Positions 28,159 through 38,461 of a DNA stretch of 64,000 nt are shown here, one piece after another. How positions within the stretch are numbered: the stretch's first letter is position 1; every line of letters starts with the position of its first letter. Position numbers and translations under genes: made by a program. The DNA is from Sphingobacteriales bacterium (lineage in GTDB: Bacteria > Bacteroidota > Bacteroidia > Chitinophagales > UBA2359). The stretch is from positions 372,001 to 436,000 of the forward strand of contig JADJTE010000002.1 of assembly GCA_016711295.1 (NCBI GenBank). Direction: 5' to 3'. The notes beneath the pieces are model-generated. The model was not told the origin of the DNA. It worked only from the letters and a program-made list of their open reading frames with translations, and searched no databases.

Positions 28159-29406
28159 ATGAAAGCAACACTACTGACCATTGGCGATGAAATACTCATC
28201 GGTCAAATTACAAATACCAATGCCGTATGGATGGCGCAGCAACTCAATGCTGTTGGAATAGCTATTGATGAAATGCTGTCTGTATCGGACGATGCGGCGC
28301 ATATCAGTGCTGCATTTGACCACGCCCTAAGCCGAGCCGACCTCGTATTGGTGACAGGTGGCTTGGGTCCGACCAAAGATGATATTACCAAAACGACCCT
28401 CGCCCAATATTTCGATTGCGCGATGCACTTCGATACTGCCATTTGGGACGATATCGCCGCCTATATGCAGCGACGCGGACACCCTATTTTGGAGGCTGCC
28501 AAAATTATGGCTATGATTCCCGACCGCTGTACGCCTCTACCTAATCGGCATGGGCTTGCCCCTGCTATGTGGTTCGATACGCCCGAAGGTAAGATATTGG
28601 TATCGATGCCCGGCGTACCCCAAGAAATGATGAAATTTATGGAACTTGACATATTGCCTCGCCTGCGCACCCATTACCAATTGCCCGTTATCGAACATCA
28701 TACTATCATAACGGCGGGCATTGCCGAGTCGAATATTGCCGAAAAATAACCGATATAGAAGACCAATTGCCGCCCCACGTCAAACTCGCCTACCTACCTG
28801 CTTATACGGGCGTGCGCTTGCGCCTGACCGGAAAGGGAAAAGAACGAGATGTGCTTACCCGCGACATACAAAACCGCAGCGCAAGCTATTTGGGAACGAC
28901 TATATCCCAAGTATGCGTTTGGTACAGGCGAAAGTACGCTTGAAAGCACAATAGGGCAACTGCTCGCTGCTCAAAACGCCACTCTCGTAGTAGCAGAAAG
29001 TTGTACGGGAGGCTATGTGGCGCATCGCATTACGAGCGTAGCGGGCAGTTCGGCATATTTTAAGGGGGGCGTAGTGGCGTATAGCAACGAATTGAAACAA
29101 CAATTATTGGGCGTAAATCCCGATACATTAGCCCTGCATGGAGCCGTGAGCGAAGCCACCGTGCGCGAAATGGCGCAAGGAGCATTGACGCGCCTTAATG
29201 CTGATTATGCCATAGCCATCAGCGGAATTGCAGGACCAGACGGCGGAACACCCGAAAAACCCGTAGGAACAATTTGGATAGCCATCGCCAACCGACAAGC
29301 CATTTGTGCCAAACTATTACACCTAAGCAGGTCGCGCGATGCCAATATCCAACTTGCCACAGCCTTAGCCCTCAACGAATTGCGCCGATGTATAATGGGT
29401 ATCTGA
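28159..29406 (+). pseudogene. cinA: CinA / nicotinamide-nucleotide amidase, two frameshifts
   Basis: NMN amidohydrolase and competence/damage-inducible protein with an N-terminal MoaB-like domain and C-terminal PncC domain. The start at 28159 gives MKATLLTIGDEILIGQITNT. Seen: VLVTGGLGPTKDDITKTTLA, MPGVPQEMMKFMELDILPRL, and AGIAESNIAEK, where a run of five A breaks the frame (28745). The next piece is ITDIEDQLPPHVKLAYLPAY, broken again near 28870. The last is STIGQLLAAQNATLVVAESC with the PncC signature AESCTGGYVAHRITSVAGSS and ISGIAGPDGGTPEKPVGTIW. About 415 residues once repaired. Both breaks sit in A-runs. Confidence 0.92.
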
Positions 29407-29457
29407 GCGACCCACTTTTATGCACACCCAAGCCACCAATAAACCACCCCTCCCAAA

Positions 29458-30470
29458 ATGGATTCCGTATCCCAATTTGTATTAGGCGCAGCCATAGGCG
29501 AAGTAATAGCAGGCAAGCGACTCGGCAATAAAGCCCTACTTTGGGGCGGTATTGCAGGCACTATTCCCGATTTAGACGTTTGCCTAACGCCTTTCCTAAG
29601 CGAAGTGCAGCACCTTACTGTTCATCGCGGCATTAGTCACGCCTTGATATTTGCCTTTATTGTCGCACCTGTTTTGGGTTGGTTGCTACACCGATGGTAT
29701 AAGCACGAAGAAGCAACACGAGGCGATTGGACAAAAATAATGTTTTGGGGTATATTTACGCACCCGCTTTTAGATACTTGTACTACTTATGGCACACAAT
29801 TGTTTTTGCCGTTCAGCGATTATCGCGCGGGATTAAACAGCGTTTTTATCATCGACCTATTTTATACCGTCCCACTTTTGATTGCGGTGCTTGTTTGCTG
29901 CTTCTTGCCGCGCCTCAATACCGCACGCCGCCGCTGGGCTTGGGCGGCTTTGGGCATCAGCACCGCTTATTTGGCAATGGGATTGCTGAACAAACAATAC
30001 ATCAACACGCGCTTCGAACGCAATTTGGCACAACAAAATATTAGCTATTCGCGCTACCTAACAGGTGTTACGCCGCTCAATATTTGGCTCTGGTATGGCA
30101 TAGCCGAAACCGACAGCGGTTATTACACGTCTTACCATTCCGTATTTGACCAGCGACCATACCCCGCTGCTATGTGCCACGCCAAGACTCGCTGATAGCC
30201 GACATCAAATCGGATTATACCGTCGATAGGCTTATTTGGTTCAGCAAAGGTTATTATGCTGTGCGAAACAAAGGAGGCAAACTGAACTTCTACGACCTAC
30301 ACTTTGGCATGAACGACTTGGAACCCGATAGCATAAGCGTCCCATTCCATTTCGCACTGTATTGCGTCCCTAACAACGAAAAAATACACTTGACCGAACA
30401 GCAGCCCACCCTCGACAAACCAATAGGACAAATGTTTGACGAACTCATGCAGCGCATAAAGGGTATTTAG
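29458..30470 (+). pseudogene. YdjM/DUF457-like membrane-bound metal-dependent hydrolase, one frameshift
   Basis: An inner-membrane protein of about 337 residues. The PF04307-type signature is clear: FVLGAAIGEVIAGKRLGNKA, GTIPDLDVCLTPFLSEVQHL, TVHRGISHALIFAFIVAPV and GIFTHPLLDTCTTYGTQLFL, whose His and Asp residues are the presumed metal ligands. There are about five membrane segments. The first frame ends at about 30170; one indel joins it to DSLIADIKSDYTVDRLIWFS, a soluble C-terminal domain with KGGKLNFYDLHFGMNDLEPD. Substrate unknown; some relatives are SOS-regulated in other bacteria. It follows cinA by 51 bp. Confidence 0.8.
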
Positions 30471-30563
30471 CCTGCACAGCACTGCCCTGAAAGTGTGCTT
30501 ATCCAAGCATGGTTGAGCGGGACATCGCCAATCATAGCCTGCGATTCAAATCGCGGGATATGA

Positions 30564-30824
30564 TTACCCGCCATCTTTCCACTGGTCTATGGCATACCAC
30601 AGCAACAGCAATAATATGGGCAACAACACCATTGCCCAAGCATAAGCAGGACGACGTGCGCCCCAGCGCAAAAACGCGCTACTCAATACGCACACCGCAA
30701 GCAGTACGGCAAACCAAGCAGTAGGGTCGCGGGGAGTAAAACTATTGCGAAAGCTTTTGGCAAGGAGCGTAAACCCCAGCAGCGCGGCATCGAGTATCCA
30801 AATGAACCAAAATAAAATAGACAT
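30564..30824 (-). CDS. Small three-helix membrane protein
   Basis: An 86-residue hydrophobic protein with membrane segments at about 3-22 (ILFWFIWILDAALLGFTLLA), 36-54 (AWFAVLLAVCVLSSAFL) and 63-80 (AWAMVLLPILLLLLWYA), and basic loops between them. The family is not recognised. It is convergent with the YdjM-like gene and divergent from tilS. Amphiphilic composition and an intact frame favour a real gene. Confidence 0.6.
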   Translation of the reverse strand: MSILFWFIWILDAALLGFTLLAKSFRNSFTPRDPTAWFAVLLAVCVLSSAFLRWGARRPAYAWAMVLLPILLLLLWYAIDQWKDGG

Positions 30825-30900
30825 AGCGTTTTTTAGGATAAAGTTACCACGTTATGCTTAAAATTGGGGCGTATTTAACAAAAAACGCCGAATAAAGTCC

Positions 30901-30908
30901 TAATTTTG
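30901..30908 (+). promoter_or_regulatory. Bacteroidota -7 promoter element for tilS
   Basis: TAATTTTG matches TAnnTTTG, but it is only 7 bp before the ATG at 30916, so either the message is nearly leaderless or the true start is downstream. Confidence 0.35.
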
Positions 30909-30915
30909 TGGTATT

Positions 30916-32263
30916 ATGCTGGTATCTTTCCAACAATTCGCAGCCGAACAACAATTGTTCGGGCTTACCGAACCCATTTTAGTGGCATTTAGTAGCGGCA
31001 TCGATTCGGCAGCCTTAGCGCAATTGCTTTATGAAGGTGCTTATACGTTTGCTATTGCACATTGTAATTTTGCTTTGCGCGGTGCCGATTCTGATGGTGA
31101 CGAAGCCTTTGCCCAACAAACTGCTCTGCGCTATGGTGTGGCGTTTCATCATATCCGCTTTGATACGGCGGCTTATGTAGCCCAACACAGCGGCGTATCG
31201 ATACAAATGGCGGCGCGGCAATTGCGCTACGAATGGCTCGAACAAGTGCGTTTGTCGGGTGGCTATGCTTGTATTGCCACTGCCCACCACCAAAACGATA
31301 TTGCCGAAACGATGCTCTACAACCTAACGATGGGCACGGGCATCGGCGGCTTGCATGGTATCTTGCCCCGTCGGGGTGCTTTGGTGCGCCCTTTGTTATT
31401 TGCCAACAAAGCTGCCATTATTCAATATGTAGCTGAGAAGGCACTGCCCTACCGCGAGGACGCAAGTAATGCAGAAACAAAGTATGCACGCAATAGAATA
31501 AGGCACGGCGTAGTGCCTGTACTGCAACAAATCAACCCGCGCCTGCCCCAAACGTTTTATGACAACGCCCGCCGATTTGCCGAAACCGAACTCATCTACC
31601 GCGAGGGATTAGCGCGATACCACCGTCAGATATGCACCCAACACCGCCACGAAACCCTTATCAGCATAGGGCGTTTGTATGCTATTGCTGCCCGCCGTAC
31701 CGTTTTGTACGAATTGCTATCGCCTTATGGATTCAATGCCGACCAAGTGGAACAAATTTTGGCGCGTTTGCCACATGGCGAAGCGGGAAAGGTGTATTAT
31801 AGTCCCAGCCACCAACTATTGCGCGACCGCAAACACTTGATTTTGAGCCAACGCAGCGAGCGCGACGTGAGCTATGTATTGCTACAAGCCGATACGCCCC
31901 ATGCCCAAACCGCCGACCTGAAATTGATACTAAGTACGCTGCCGCTCGCTCCCGATTTTGTGCCGCCTACCGAAGCACATATCGCCACTTTGGCATTCGA
32001 CAAATTGGTATTTCCGCTATTATTGCGGCGCGTACAAGCAGGCGATTATTTTTATCCGATCGGTATGAGTATGAAAAAGAAAAAAATTGAGCCGCTTTTT
32101 CAATGACATCAAACTAAACAAAAACGAACGCGAACGCGCTTGGGTCGTAGAAGACCAACGACAGCGGATTGTATGGGTAGTTGGCTATCGTATCGACGAA
32201 CGCTTTAAACTAACACCCCACACTGCTACGGCTTGGACGATGGAAATAGTGGCACAGCCATAG
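30916..32263 (+). pseudogene. tilS: tRNA(Ile)-lysidine synthetase, one frameshift
   Basis: Modifies C34 of tRNA(Ile)-CAU to lysidine, an essential step in decoding AUA. The PP-loop is VAFSSGIDSAALAQLL; the usual SGGxDS reads SSGIDS. NFALRGADSDGDEAFAQQTA, VSIQMAARQLRYEWLEQV, ATAHHQNDIAETMLYNLTMG and the conserved DASNAETKYARNRIRHGVVP follow. The frame breaks at about 32080 in a run of seven A; one more A gives KLSRFFNDIKLNKNERERAW and the C-terminal domain to the TAG at 32261. About 449 residues, normal. Essential in most bacteria, so the break is almost certainly not biological. Confidence 0.92.
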
Positions 32264-32404
32264 ACTCCAAAAAAATCAAGCCCTGTATTGGGCGTTTGGC
32301 TAAACGGGATACCCGCGATTTCGCGTCCTTGTTTGCCGCTTTTCGTGGACTTGGGAGCGGCTTCTAAGGCTTTCGGGGTGGGCATTTAAGGGGCGGCTTG
32401 AAAG

Positions 32405-32413
32405 TTATCCACA
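32405..32413 (+). promoter_or_regulatory. Isolated DnaA-box consensus
   Basis: TTATCCACA is an exact match to the DnaA 9-mer, in the tilS-pfkB gap. A single box is not an origin, and no cluster is visible around it. It may be chance or a regulatory DnaA site. Confidence 0.25.
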
Positions 32414-32469
32414 TAGCATTGTGCAAAAATAATTCCTGCACGCGCATCTTATTGCCGCCAAATATCCGC

Positions 32470-32477
32470 TACCTTTG
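32470..32477 (+). promoter_or_regulatory. Bacteroidota -7 promoter element for the PfkB kinase
   Basis: TACCTTTG matches TAnnTTTG, 38 bp before the ATG at 32516. Confidence 0.5.
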
Positions 32478-32515
32478 CACTTTGCCCTATCAAAAAAGGG
32501 CATAACTTTATACCA

Positions 32516-33442
32516 ATGAGTTTATTAGTCGTAGGTTCGATGGCGTTTGATGCTATCGAAACACCCTTTAGCAAAACCGATAAAATTGTAGGCGGTGCCG
32601 CTACCTATATCAGTTTAGCCGCCAGCTATTTTACCAACGATGTGCGTTTGGTAGCCGTTGTGGGCGGCGATTTTCCCACCGAGTCCGTATCCGATTTGCA
32701 GCAACGGGGCATCAGCACCGATGGTTTGCAGATAAAAGCCGATGAAAAGAGCTTTTTTTGGTCGGGACGCTATCACAACGACATGAACAGCCGCGATACC
32801 TTAGTGACGGAACTAAACGTATTGGGTAGTTTCGACCCCCTCATACCCGATAGCTACCAAGGTGTGCGCTATGCTATGTTGGGCAATTTGCAACCCAGCG
32901 TACAGCAAAGCGTTATTGAACGCTTGCGCGAACGCCCCACCCTTATCGCTATGGATACGATGAATTTTTGGATGACCACCACACCCCAAGAATTGGCATC
33001 GACCATTGGCATGATAGACCTATTAATGCTGAACGACGAAGAAGCGCGCCAATTGTCGGGGCAATACTCGCTGATACGTGCCGCCCGACATATCCGACAG
33101 ATGGGACCGCGTTACCTCATCATCAAAAAAGGCGAACACGGTGCATTGCTGTTTGGCGATAACGACGAAGTGTTTTTTGCCCCCGCCTTACCCTTAGAAG
33201 AGGTATTTGACCCGACAGGCGCGGGCGATACGTTTGCAGGTGGCTTTATGGGTTATTTGGCACAAACCGACGACCTGTCGTTTGCCAACCTAAAACGCGC
33301 TGTCATTGCGGGCTCTGCTTTGGCATCGTTCTGCGTCGAAAAATTTGGCACCGAACAATTGGCGCAATTAGATGAAACCCAAATTTTGTCGCGCATGAAA
33401 GAATTGATACGGCTGGCGCATGTGCCCAACCCGATAGCCTAA
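32516..33442 (+). CDS. PfkB-family carbohydrate/nucleoside kinase
   Basis: Cytoplasmic sugar-type kinase of 308 residues. The N-terminal strand and glycine loop are LLVVGSMAFDAIETPF and IVGGAATYISLAASYF. LVAVVGGDFP and the substrate-lid region follow. The C-terminal PfkB signature DPTGAGDTFAGGFMGYLAQT supplies the catalytic Asp and anion hole, and LIIKKGEHGALLF the nucleotide strand. Bacteroidota annotate such proteins as sugar or adenosine-type kinases; the substrate cannot be read from sequence. Intact. nrdA follows on the same strand 82 bp later. Confidence 0.9.
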   Translation: MSLLVVGSMAFDAIETPFSKTDKIVGGAATYISLAASYFTNDVRLVAVVGGDFPTESVSDLQQRGISTDGLQIKADEKSFFWSGRYHNDMNSRDTLVTELNVLGSFDPLIPDSYQGVRYAMLGNLQPSVQQSVIERLRERPTLIAMDTMNFWMTTTPQELASTIGMIDLLMLNDEEARQLSGQYSLIRAARHIRQMGPRYLIIKKGEHGALLFGDNDEVFFAPALPLEEVFDPTGAGDTFAGGFMGYLAQTDDLSFANLKRAVIAGSALASFCVEKFGTEQLAQLDETQILSRMKELIRLAHVPNPIA

Positions 33443-33524
33443 GCGATGATACGAAATAGATGCGCCACTACGCTCAACGCATTGTTTCTTATTTTTCCAC
33501 CCTCTTATCTCTTATCTAATTGTT

Positions 33525-35890
33525 ATGTATGTTATAAAACGCAGTGGCAAGCGCGAGCCCGTGTCGTTCGACAAAATATTACGCCGCATCGAAAGTTTGT
33601 GCGAAGGTTTAGATACCTGCTATGTAGACTACGTGAAAGTATCGCAGAAAGTGATACAGGGCTTGTATGAAGGCGTTACAACAACTGAGTTGGACAACCT
33701 CGCCGCCCAAATTGCCGCCTCCTTAGCCACTACCCACCCCGATTACGGCACACTCGCTGCCCGAATTGCGGTATCGAACCTGCATAAAAATACCAAACCC
33801 TATTTTTCGAAAAATATTTTTGATTTATATCATTATAACGACGAACATACAGGACATGCCGCCCTTATATCGGACGAGGTATATCGCATCGTGCAACAAC
33901 ACAAGCACCGTTTAGACCGCGCCATCGATTACGAGCGCGATTTTGTGTTTGATTATTTCGGGTTCAAGACCTTAGAACGCTCCTACTTGCTCAAAATGAA
34001 CGGTAAAGTAGCCGAGCGACCACAGCACTTGTTTATGCGCGTGGCAATAGGCATACACCGAGACGACATAGATGCCGCCATAGAAACGTATCATCTTATG
34101 TCGCAGAAATGGTTTATCCATGCCACCCCTACGCTGTTCAATGCAGGTACGCCGAAGCCCCAATTATCGTCGTGCTTTTTGTTGCAAATGCAAGAAGATA
34201 GCATTGACGGCATTTATAATACCCTCAAACAATGCGCCGAAATATCGCAGTCGGCGGGTGGTATCGGGTTGAGCATACACAATATACGCGCCAAAGGTAG
34301 CTATATCAAGGGCACTAATGGCAATTCTAACGGCTTAGTGCCGATGTTGCAGGTGTTCAACGCCACAGCTCGCTACGTAGGCAAGGCGGTGGCAAGCGCA
34401 AAGGTGCATTTGCAGTCTATTTGGAGCCTGCACGCCGATATTCTCGACTTTTTAGACCTCAAAAAAATCACGGCAAAGAAGAATTGCGTGCCCGCGATTT
34501 GTTCTACGCCCTTTGGATACCCGATTTGTTTATGCGCCGCGTGCAAGACAATGCCGAATGGTCGCTGTTTTGCCCCAACGAATGCCTAGGATTATACGAC
34601 AACTATGGCGAAACTTTTGAGCAGCTATACCTCCAATACGAGCGCGAGGGTAGGGCACGCAAAACGGTAAAAGCGCAAGAATTGTGGTTTGCCGTTTTAG
34701 ACTCGCAAGTAGAGACAGGTACGCCCTATATGCTCTATAAAGACCACGCTAATCGCAAATCGAACCAAAAAAATTTGGGCACTATTCGGTCGAGCAACCT
34801 CTGTACCGAAATTATGGAATATACAGCCAAAGATGAAGTCGCTGTTTGCAATTTAGCAAGCATCAATCTATCGCGTTTTGTCGAAAATGGACAATTTGAC
34901 CACCAAAAATTATTCGAAATTACGCAGATTGTCACCCGCAACCTCAATAAGGTCATCGATATCAACCATTATCCCGTGCCCGAAGCACAAAATTCTAACC
35001 TGCGCCACAGACCCATCGGCTTGGGCGTACAAGGTTTGGCTGATGCTTTTATACTGATGCGCTATCCCTTCGACAGCCCCGAAGCCCGACAATTGAACCG
35101 CGATATTTTTGAAACAATTTATTACGGCGCATTGACTGCCTCTTGCGAGTTAGCCGCTCAACACGGCGCGTATAGCTCTTTTGCAGGGTCGCCTGCTTCA
35201 GAAGGCACCTTACAATACGATATGTGGGGCGTTGAACCCTCCGACCGATGGGATTGGTACACCCTAAAAGCCAATATACTCAAACACGGCTTGCGCAATA
35301 GCCTGCTCGTAGCACCCATGCCTACTGCCTCTACTTCGCAAATATTGGGCAACAATGAATGTTTTGAACCCTATACAACCAATATCTATACGCGGCGCGT
35401 ACTAAGCGGCGAATTTATTATCGTCAATCGCCACCTATTAAAGGACCTCATCGAAGCGGGCTTGTGGGACGACGACATGAAAAATGCCATTGTCGCCAAC
35501 GAAGGGTCTATACAATCCATTGAGGGAATACCTCAAAACTTGAAAGACCTATACAAAACGGTATGGGAAATTAAACAGAAAGTAGTACTCGATATGGCTG
35601 CCGACCGCGGCGCGTTTATCTGCCAAAGCCAAAGCATGAATGTATTTATGGAAGATGCCAATTACAAAAAACTCAGCTCGATGCACTTCTACGCTTGGCA
35701 GGCAGGTCTCAAAACAGGTATGTATTACTTACGCACCAAACCCGCTGCTACGCCCATCAAATTTACAGTAGATACGACCAAATTGCGCAAACCCGCCTTA
35801 GCCGCCGCCGCCATTTCCACAGAGGCAGCCGACCCACTACCCAAAGCCTGTAGCATCGACAACCCCGACTGCGAGGCTTGTAGCGCGTAA
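33525..35890 (+). pseudogene. nrdA: Ribonucleoside-diphosphate reductase, alpha subunit, one frameshift
   Basis: Class I reductase large subunit that makes dNDPs. The N-terminal ATP-cone is seen in MYVIKRSGKREPVSFDKILR. STPTLFNAGTPKPQLSSCFL-type sequence carries the first redox Cys (here HATPTLFNAGTPKPQLSSCF). SNLCTEIMEYTAKDEVAVCN carries the catalytic N-x-C-x-E set and the second redox Cys, and LVAPMPTASTSQILGNNECF and GLKTGMYYLRTKPA follow. The C-terminal thiols are in CSIDNPDCEACSA. The frame breaks at 34461-34467, a run of seven A; one more A gives DLKKNHGKEELRARDLFYAL. About 788 residues once repaired. nrdB is not in the window. Essential, so sequence error is likely. Confidence 0.95.
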
Positions 35891-36053
35891 ATAATGCCTT
35901 GCTATACATTACATCATTAGGGCAACCTCTCTCTATACTATGCGAGTGGTTGCCCACTTTTTTGCCTCGCGAACAAGGTTTTTTGAAAAGAATTACTTGT
36001 TTCAGAACCAAACGCTGTTTTCTGCCGTACCTTCGCGGCAAAATTCCTTTTCG

Positions 36054-36293
36054 ATGTCCGCTACCATACAATCCTTACAAGCCCGAATAGAGCAACTTGA
36101 AGTGGCTTTAGATGCACTCAAAGCCGATTTGTACGCCCTACAATACAAACAAGCCGAAGGTGATAACTCCTTAGACATGGGTAGCCTTGGTTACACAAGG
36201 GCAGAAGCCTTAGAACTAAGGGCTATACTAAGCGGTATGGCGGAGGATTGGGACGACCCCGAAATGGACGTTTATAATCAATATTACAACTAA
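36054..36293 (+). CDS. Small coiled-coil protein
   Basis: A 79-residue acidic protein: a heptad-patterned helix (QSLQARIEQLEVALDALKAD, residues 6-25) followed by LYALQYKQAEGDN and a C-terminal segment GYTRAEALELRAILSGMAED. The family is not recognised. The start at 36054 is chosen because the reading before it is a run without coding character. It is co-directional with nrdA and lies 76 bp left of the second insertion sequence, which may have separated it from its original downstream DNA. Confidence 0.6.
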   Translation: MSATIQSLQARIEQLEVALDALKADLYALQYKQAEGDNSLDMGSLGYTRAEALELRAILSGMAEDWDDPEMDVYNQYYN

Positions 36294-36464
36294 ACCAAAC
36301 CACGATAAGCCTATGTCACCTTAACACCTATCGCTAACAATCAAAGCAATTGAGGGTACAAAGTTTAAACCCTAACTTCCCAAAAGATACGTAACAGTTT
36401 GTTAAAAATGCCATAAAATTGGCAAAAATTGGCAAAAATCGTTATTTTAGTGCGAGAAAAACTG

Positions 36465-36472
36465 TATCTTTG
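36465..36472 (+). promoter_or_regulatory. Bacteroidota -7 promoter element of the transposase
   Basis: TATCTTTG matches TAnnTTTG and directly abuts the palindrome at 36473-36493, so the transcription start should fall inside the palindrome. Confidence 0.5.
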
Positions 36473-36493
36473 CTGTTACGTAATACGTAACAG
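36473..36493. promoter_or_regulatory. Palindrome at the transposase start, candidate auto-operator
   Basis: CTGTTACGTA and TACGTAACAG are perfect 10-bp arms around a single A, ending 2 bp before the ATG at 36496. The same half-site TACGTAACAG also occurs in each terminal repeat (36388-36397; complement at 38084-38093). A protein that binds the element's ends could thus also bind its own promoter. Alternatively the RNA hairpin could mask the ribosome-binding site. Confidence 0.55.
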
Positions 36494-36495
36494 TT

Positions 36496-38107
36496 ATGAA
36501 TAAAACTCCTTACCCCGATTGGGTACTTTCCCACAAAGGCAAAGGTGTAGAGATACGCCACTTTAAAGGTCGTTATTATCTATATAAAATTAGTTCTTTT
36601 TGGGACAAAGAAAAGCAAAAACCCGTAAGAAAACGGAATGTCTGCTGGGTCGAATATTGCCCGAAGGCTTAGTAGATAGCAAAAGACGTGTTAGTTTGTC
36701 GTCTCTTGATAATATTAGCGTTTTGGAATATGGCATGAGCACTTATTTATACGAACAGAATGCCGATATATTATCATCTCTCATCAAGCATTTTCCTTCT
36801 AACGGCTCATGTTTATTTACCTTAGCCCTTTTGCGTTTAGGCTATGAATCTCCGCTGAAAAACATGCAGTTTTATTATGAGCATGCTTACATAAAGAAGC
36901 TATTGCCTGATATTCGGATAGGCAAGAATCAATTAAGCGACTTACTCAAAGCAGTAGGTAATGACAGGGCTAGTATTAGCAATTGTCTCCAATCACTCAT
37001 GGGCGAAGCCTCTTGCCTATTGGTAGACCAAACCCACGTATTAAGTTTATCAGAACAGATGGGCTGTAATCGTTTGGGGTATAATAGTCAGCACGACTTT
37101 GCTCCCCAAGTAAACTTGTTATTTCTATTCTCCGCCGAGCAGAAAACCCCACTCTACTACCGCATGCTTGCAGGCGATATTCGGGAGACCACAGCACTGA
37201 AAATGACCCTTTATGAAAGTGGTTTGCAAGATGCGATAATTATTGGCGATAAGGGCTTTTACAGCCAAACCAATAGGAAAATTTGCAACAAGCGGGTTTA
37301 GACTATATTTTGCCGCTTCGCCGTAACCATACTTTGTGCGATTATAGCAGTATTGAACAAGGCGACAAAAGCAATTTAGTGGTTATTTTTTGTTTGAGGA
37401 CAGGGTGATATGGTACAAAAAAGCAAGTAAAAGATGGGCAAAATATCCTATTATTCTTAGACGAACGCCTAAAAAACCAAGAAGAAAAAGACTATTTATC
37501 AAGAATAGAAACATCGGAAAATTATGCCGAAATACAAAATGAGGAGTTAAACGAGGGGCGAGCCAAAGACGACAACTCGGACATAACCATACGCCATACA
37601 GACCAAGAACAAGCAGATAGCAAACTTGACCAACCTGCTAATGGCGATACTAATCAAGCAAAAGACAAACAAACTAAGGAGACTAACCCAACTTACAGCA
37701 TAGAAAAGTTTTATGAAAAGCAACACGCCATGGGTACTATTACTATCACTTATGCGCTGAAAACGCCTAAATCGGCAGAGCAAATATTCACTTGCTTTAA
37801 GAGCCGAAACGAAATTGAAACAGCATTTGATGTTTATAAAAATGTCTTAAATGCCGATAAAACCTATATGCAGGGGCAAGCCCAAATGGAAACATGGTCA
37901 TTTATCAGTTTTATGGCTTTGGTCATGTATTATCGAATTTACAAGCAATTAGCAGCACAAAAAATGTTAAAAAACTATACCCCCAAAGATATTATCCTAT
38001 TCTTACAGCATATAAAGAAAATATGCATTAACGGCGAATGGGTGCAAGCCGAACTGACCAAAAAAACACAAAAAATCATGAACCTGTTACGTATCGAGGG
38101 AAGTTAG
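36496..38107 (+). pseudogene. DDE transposase (IS4/IS1634-like) of the second insertion sequence, several frameshifts
   Basis: Pieces in successive frames give one transposase of about 535 residues starting MNKTPYPDWVLSHKGKGVEI. Seen: CLFTLALLRLGYESPLKNMQ, ASCLLVDQTHVLSLSEQMG (first Asp), NLLFLFSAEQKTPLYYRML, QDAIIIGDKGFYSQTN (second Asp), a polar linker with KDDNSDITIRHTDQEQADSK, and ALKTPKSAEQIFTCFKSRNE with EIETAFDVYKNVLNADKTYM (catalytic Glu). Frame breaks lie near 36637, 37282, 37380 and 37430, all at or near A- or T-runs. The element's ends are clean and the motifs preserved, so the breaks resemble the sequence errors seen elsewhere here. Confidence 0.82.
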
Positions 38108-38109
38108 GG

Positions 38110-38349
38110 TTTAAATTATTTCCTAAAATAAATTTAGCAACCTGTGGTGCAAGAGATCATTTTAACAAAGTGTTTAGTAATTGCAAGATATGTAGATGAC
38201 TATGAATAAGCAATTTATGATTTTGAATTAAATTTAATATATATCAATTTCCCCTTTTTTGCACTATAGTCAGTTATTGAAAACATATATAGGTTTATGT
38301 AAATAAAAAATTTTTCATGTGAAAATAACATGAAAATAAAAAGAACTTT
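38110..38349. other. AT-rich region between the second insertion sequence and a terminator
   Basis: No ORF is supported. It contains an inverted repeat TTTTCATGT-N7-ACATGAAAA (38312-38336) directly before the terminator at 38350. With the insertion sequence removed, the small coiled-coil gene at 36054 would lie about 300 bp from this terminator, so it may be that gene's original 3' region. Confidence 0.35.
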
Positions 38350-38387
38350 CAGCAGCTCCTGATTTTTTGGGGGCTGCTGTTTTTTTG
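38350..38387 (+). terminator. Intrinsic terminator
   Basis: CAGCAGC (38350-38356) pairs with GCTGCTG (38373-38379), extended by TCC/GGG, followed by eight T. A textbook terminator on the plus strand with no gene directly before it, only AT-rich DNA and the insertion sequence. Confidence 0.8.
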
Positions 38388-38416
38388 TTCTATCGGCAAA
38401 TTAGCCCCAAAAGCCC

Positions 38417-38424
38417 TATATTTG
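38417..38424 (+). promoter_or_regulatory. Bacteroidota -7 promoter element for the NlpC/P60 gene
   Basis: TATATTTG matches TAnnTTTG, 37 bp before the ATG at 38462 and directly after a terminator. Confidence 0.45.
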
Positions 38425-38461
38425 CTCTATCAAAATTGCTTATCCAACTCCCTTTCCTATC

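Larger units (their letters stand above)
36370..38109 (+). mobile_element. Second insertion sequence, 1740 bp
   Basis: Inverted ends CCCTAACTTCCC...GATACGTAACAG (36370-36397) and their complement (38084-38109) bound one transposase reading. The palindromic hexamer TTTAAA lies directly outside both ends (36364-36369 and 38110-38115): either a 6-bp target duplication or the outermost part of the inverted repeat. Length and a 5-6-bp duplication suit the IS1634/IS4-type group. The ends differ from those of the MITE-like elements and from the first insertion sequence. Confidence 0.88.

Noticed and set aside
32185..32385. Minus-strand ORF of 66 codons starting MPTPKALEAAPKSTKSGKQG
   Set aside because: It overlaps the repaired C-terminus of tilS on the opposite strand, has no domain, and its second half is plainly antisense to tilS.
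32405..32413. DnaA box as evidence of a replication origin
   Set aside because: A single 9-mer between tilS and pfkB with no cluster, AT-rich unwinding element or origin genes beside it.
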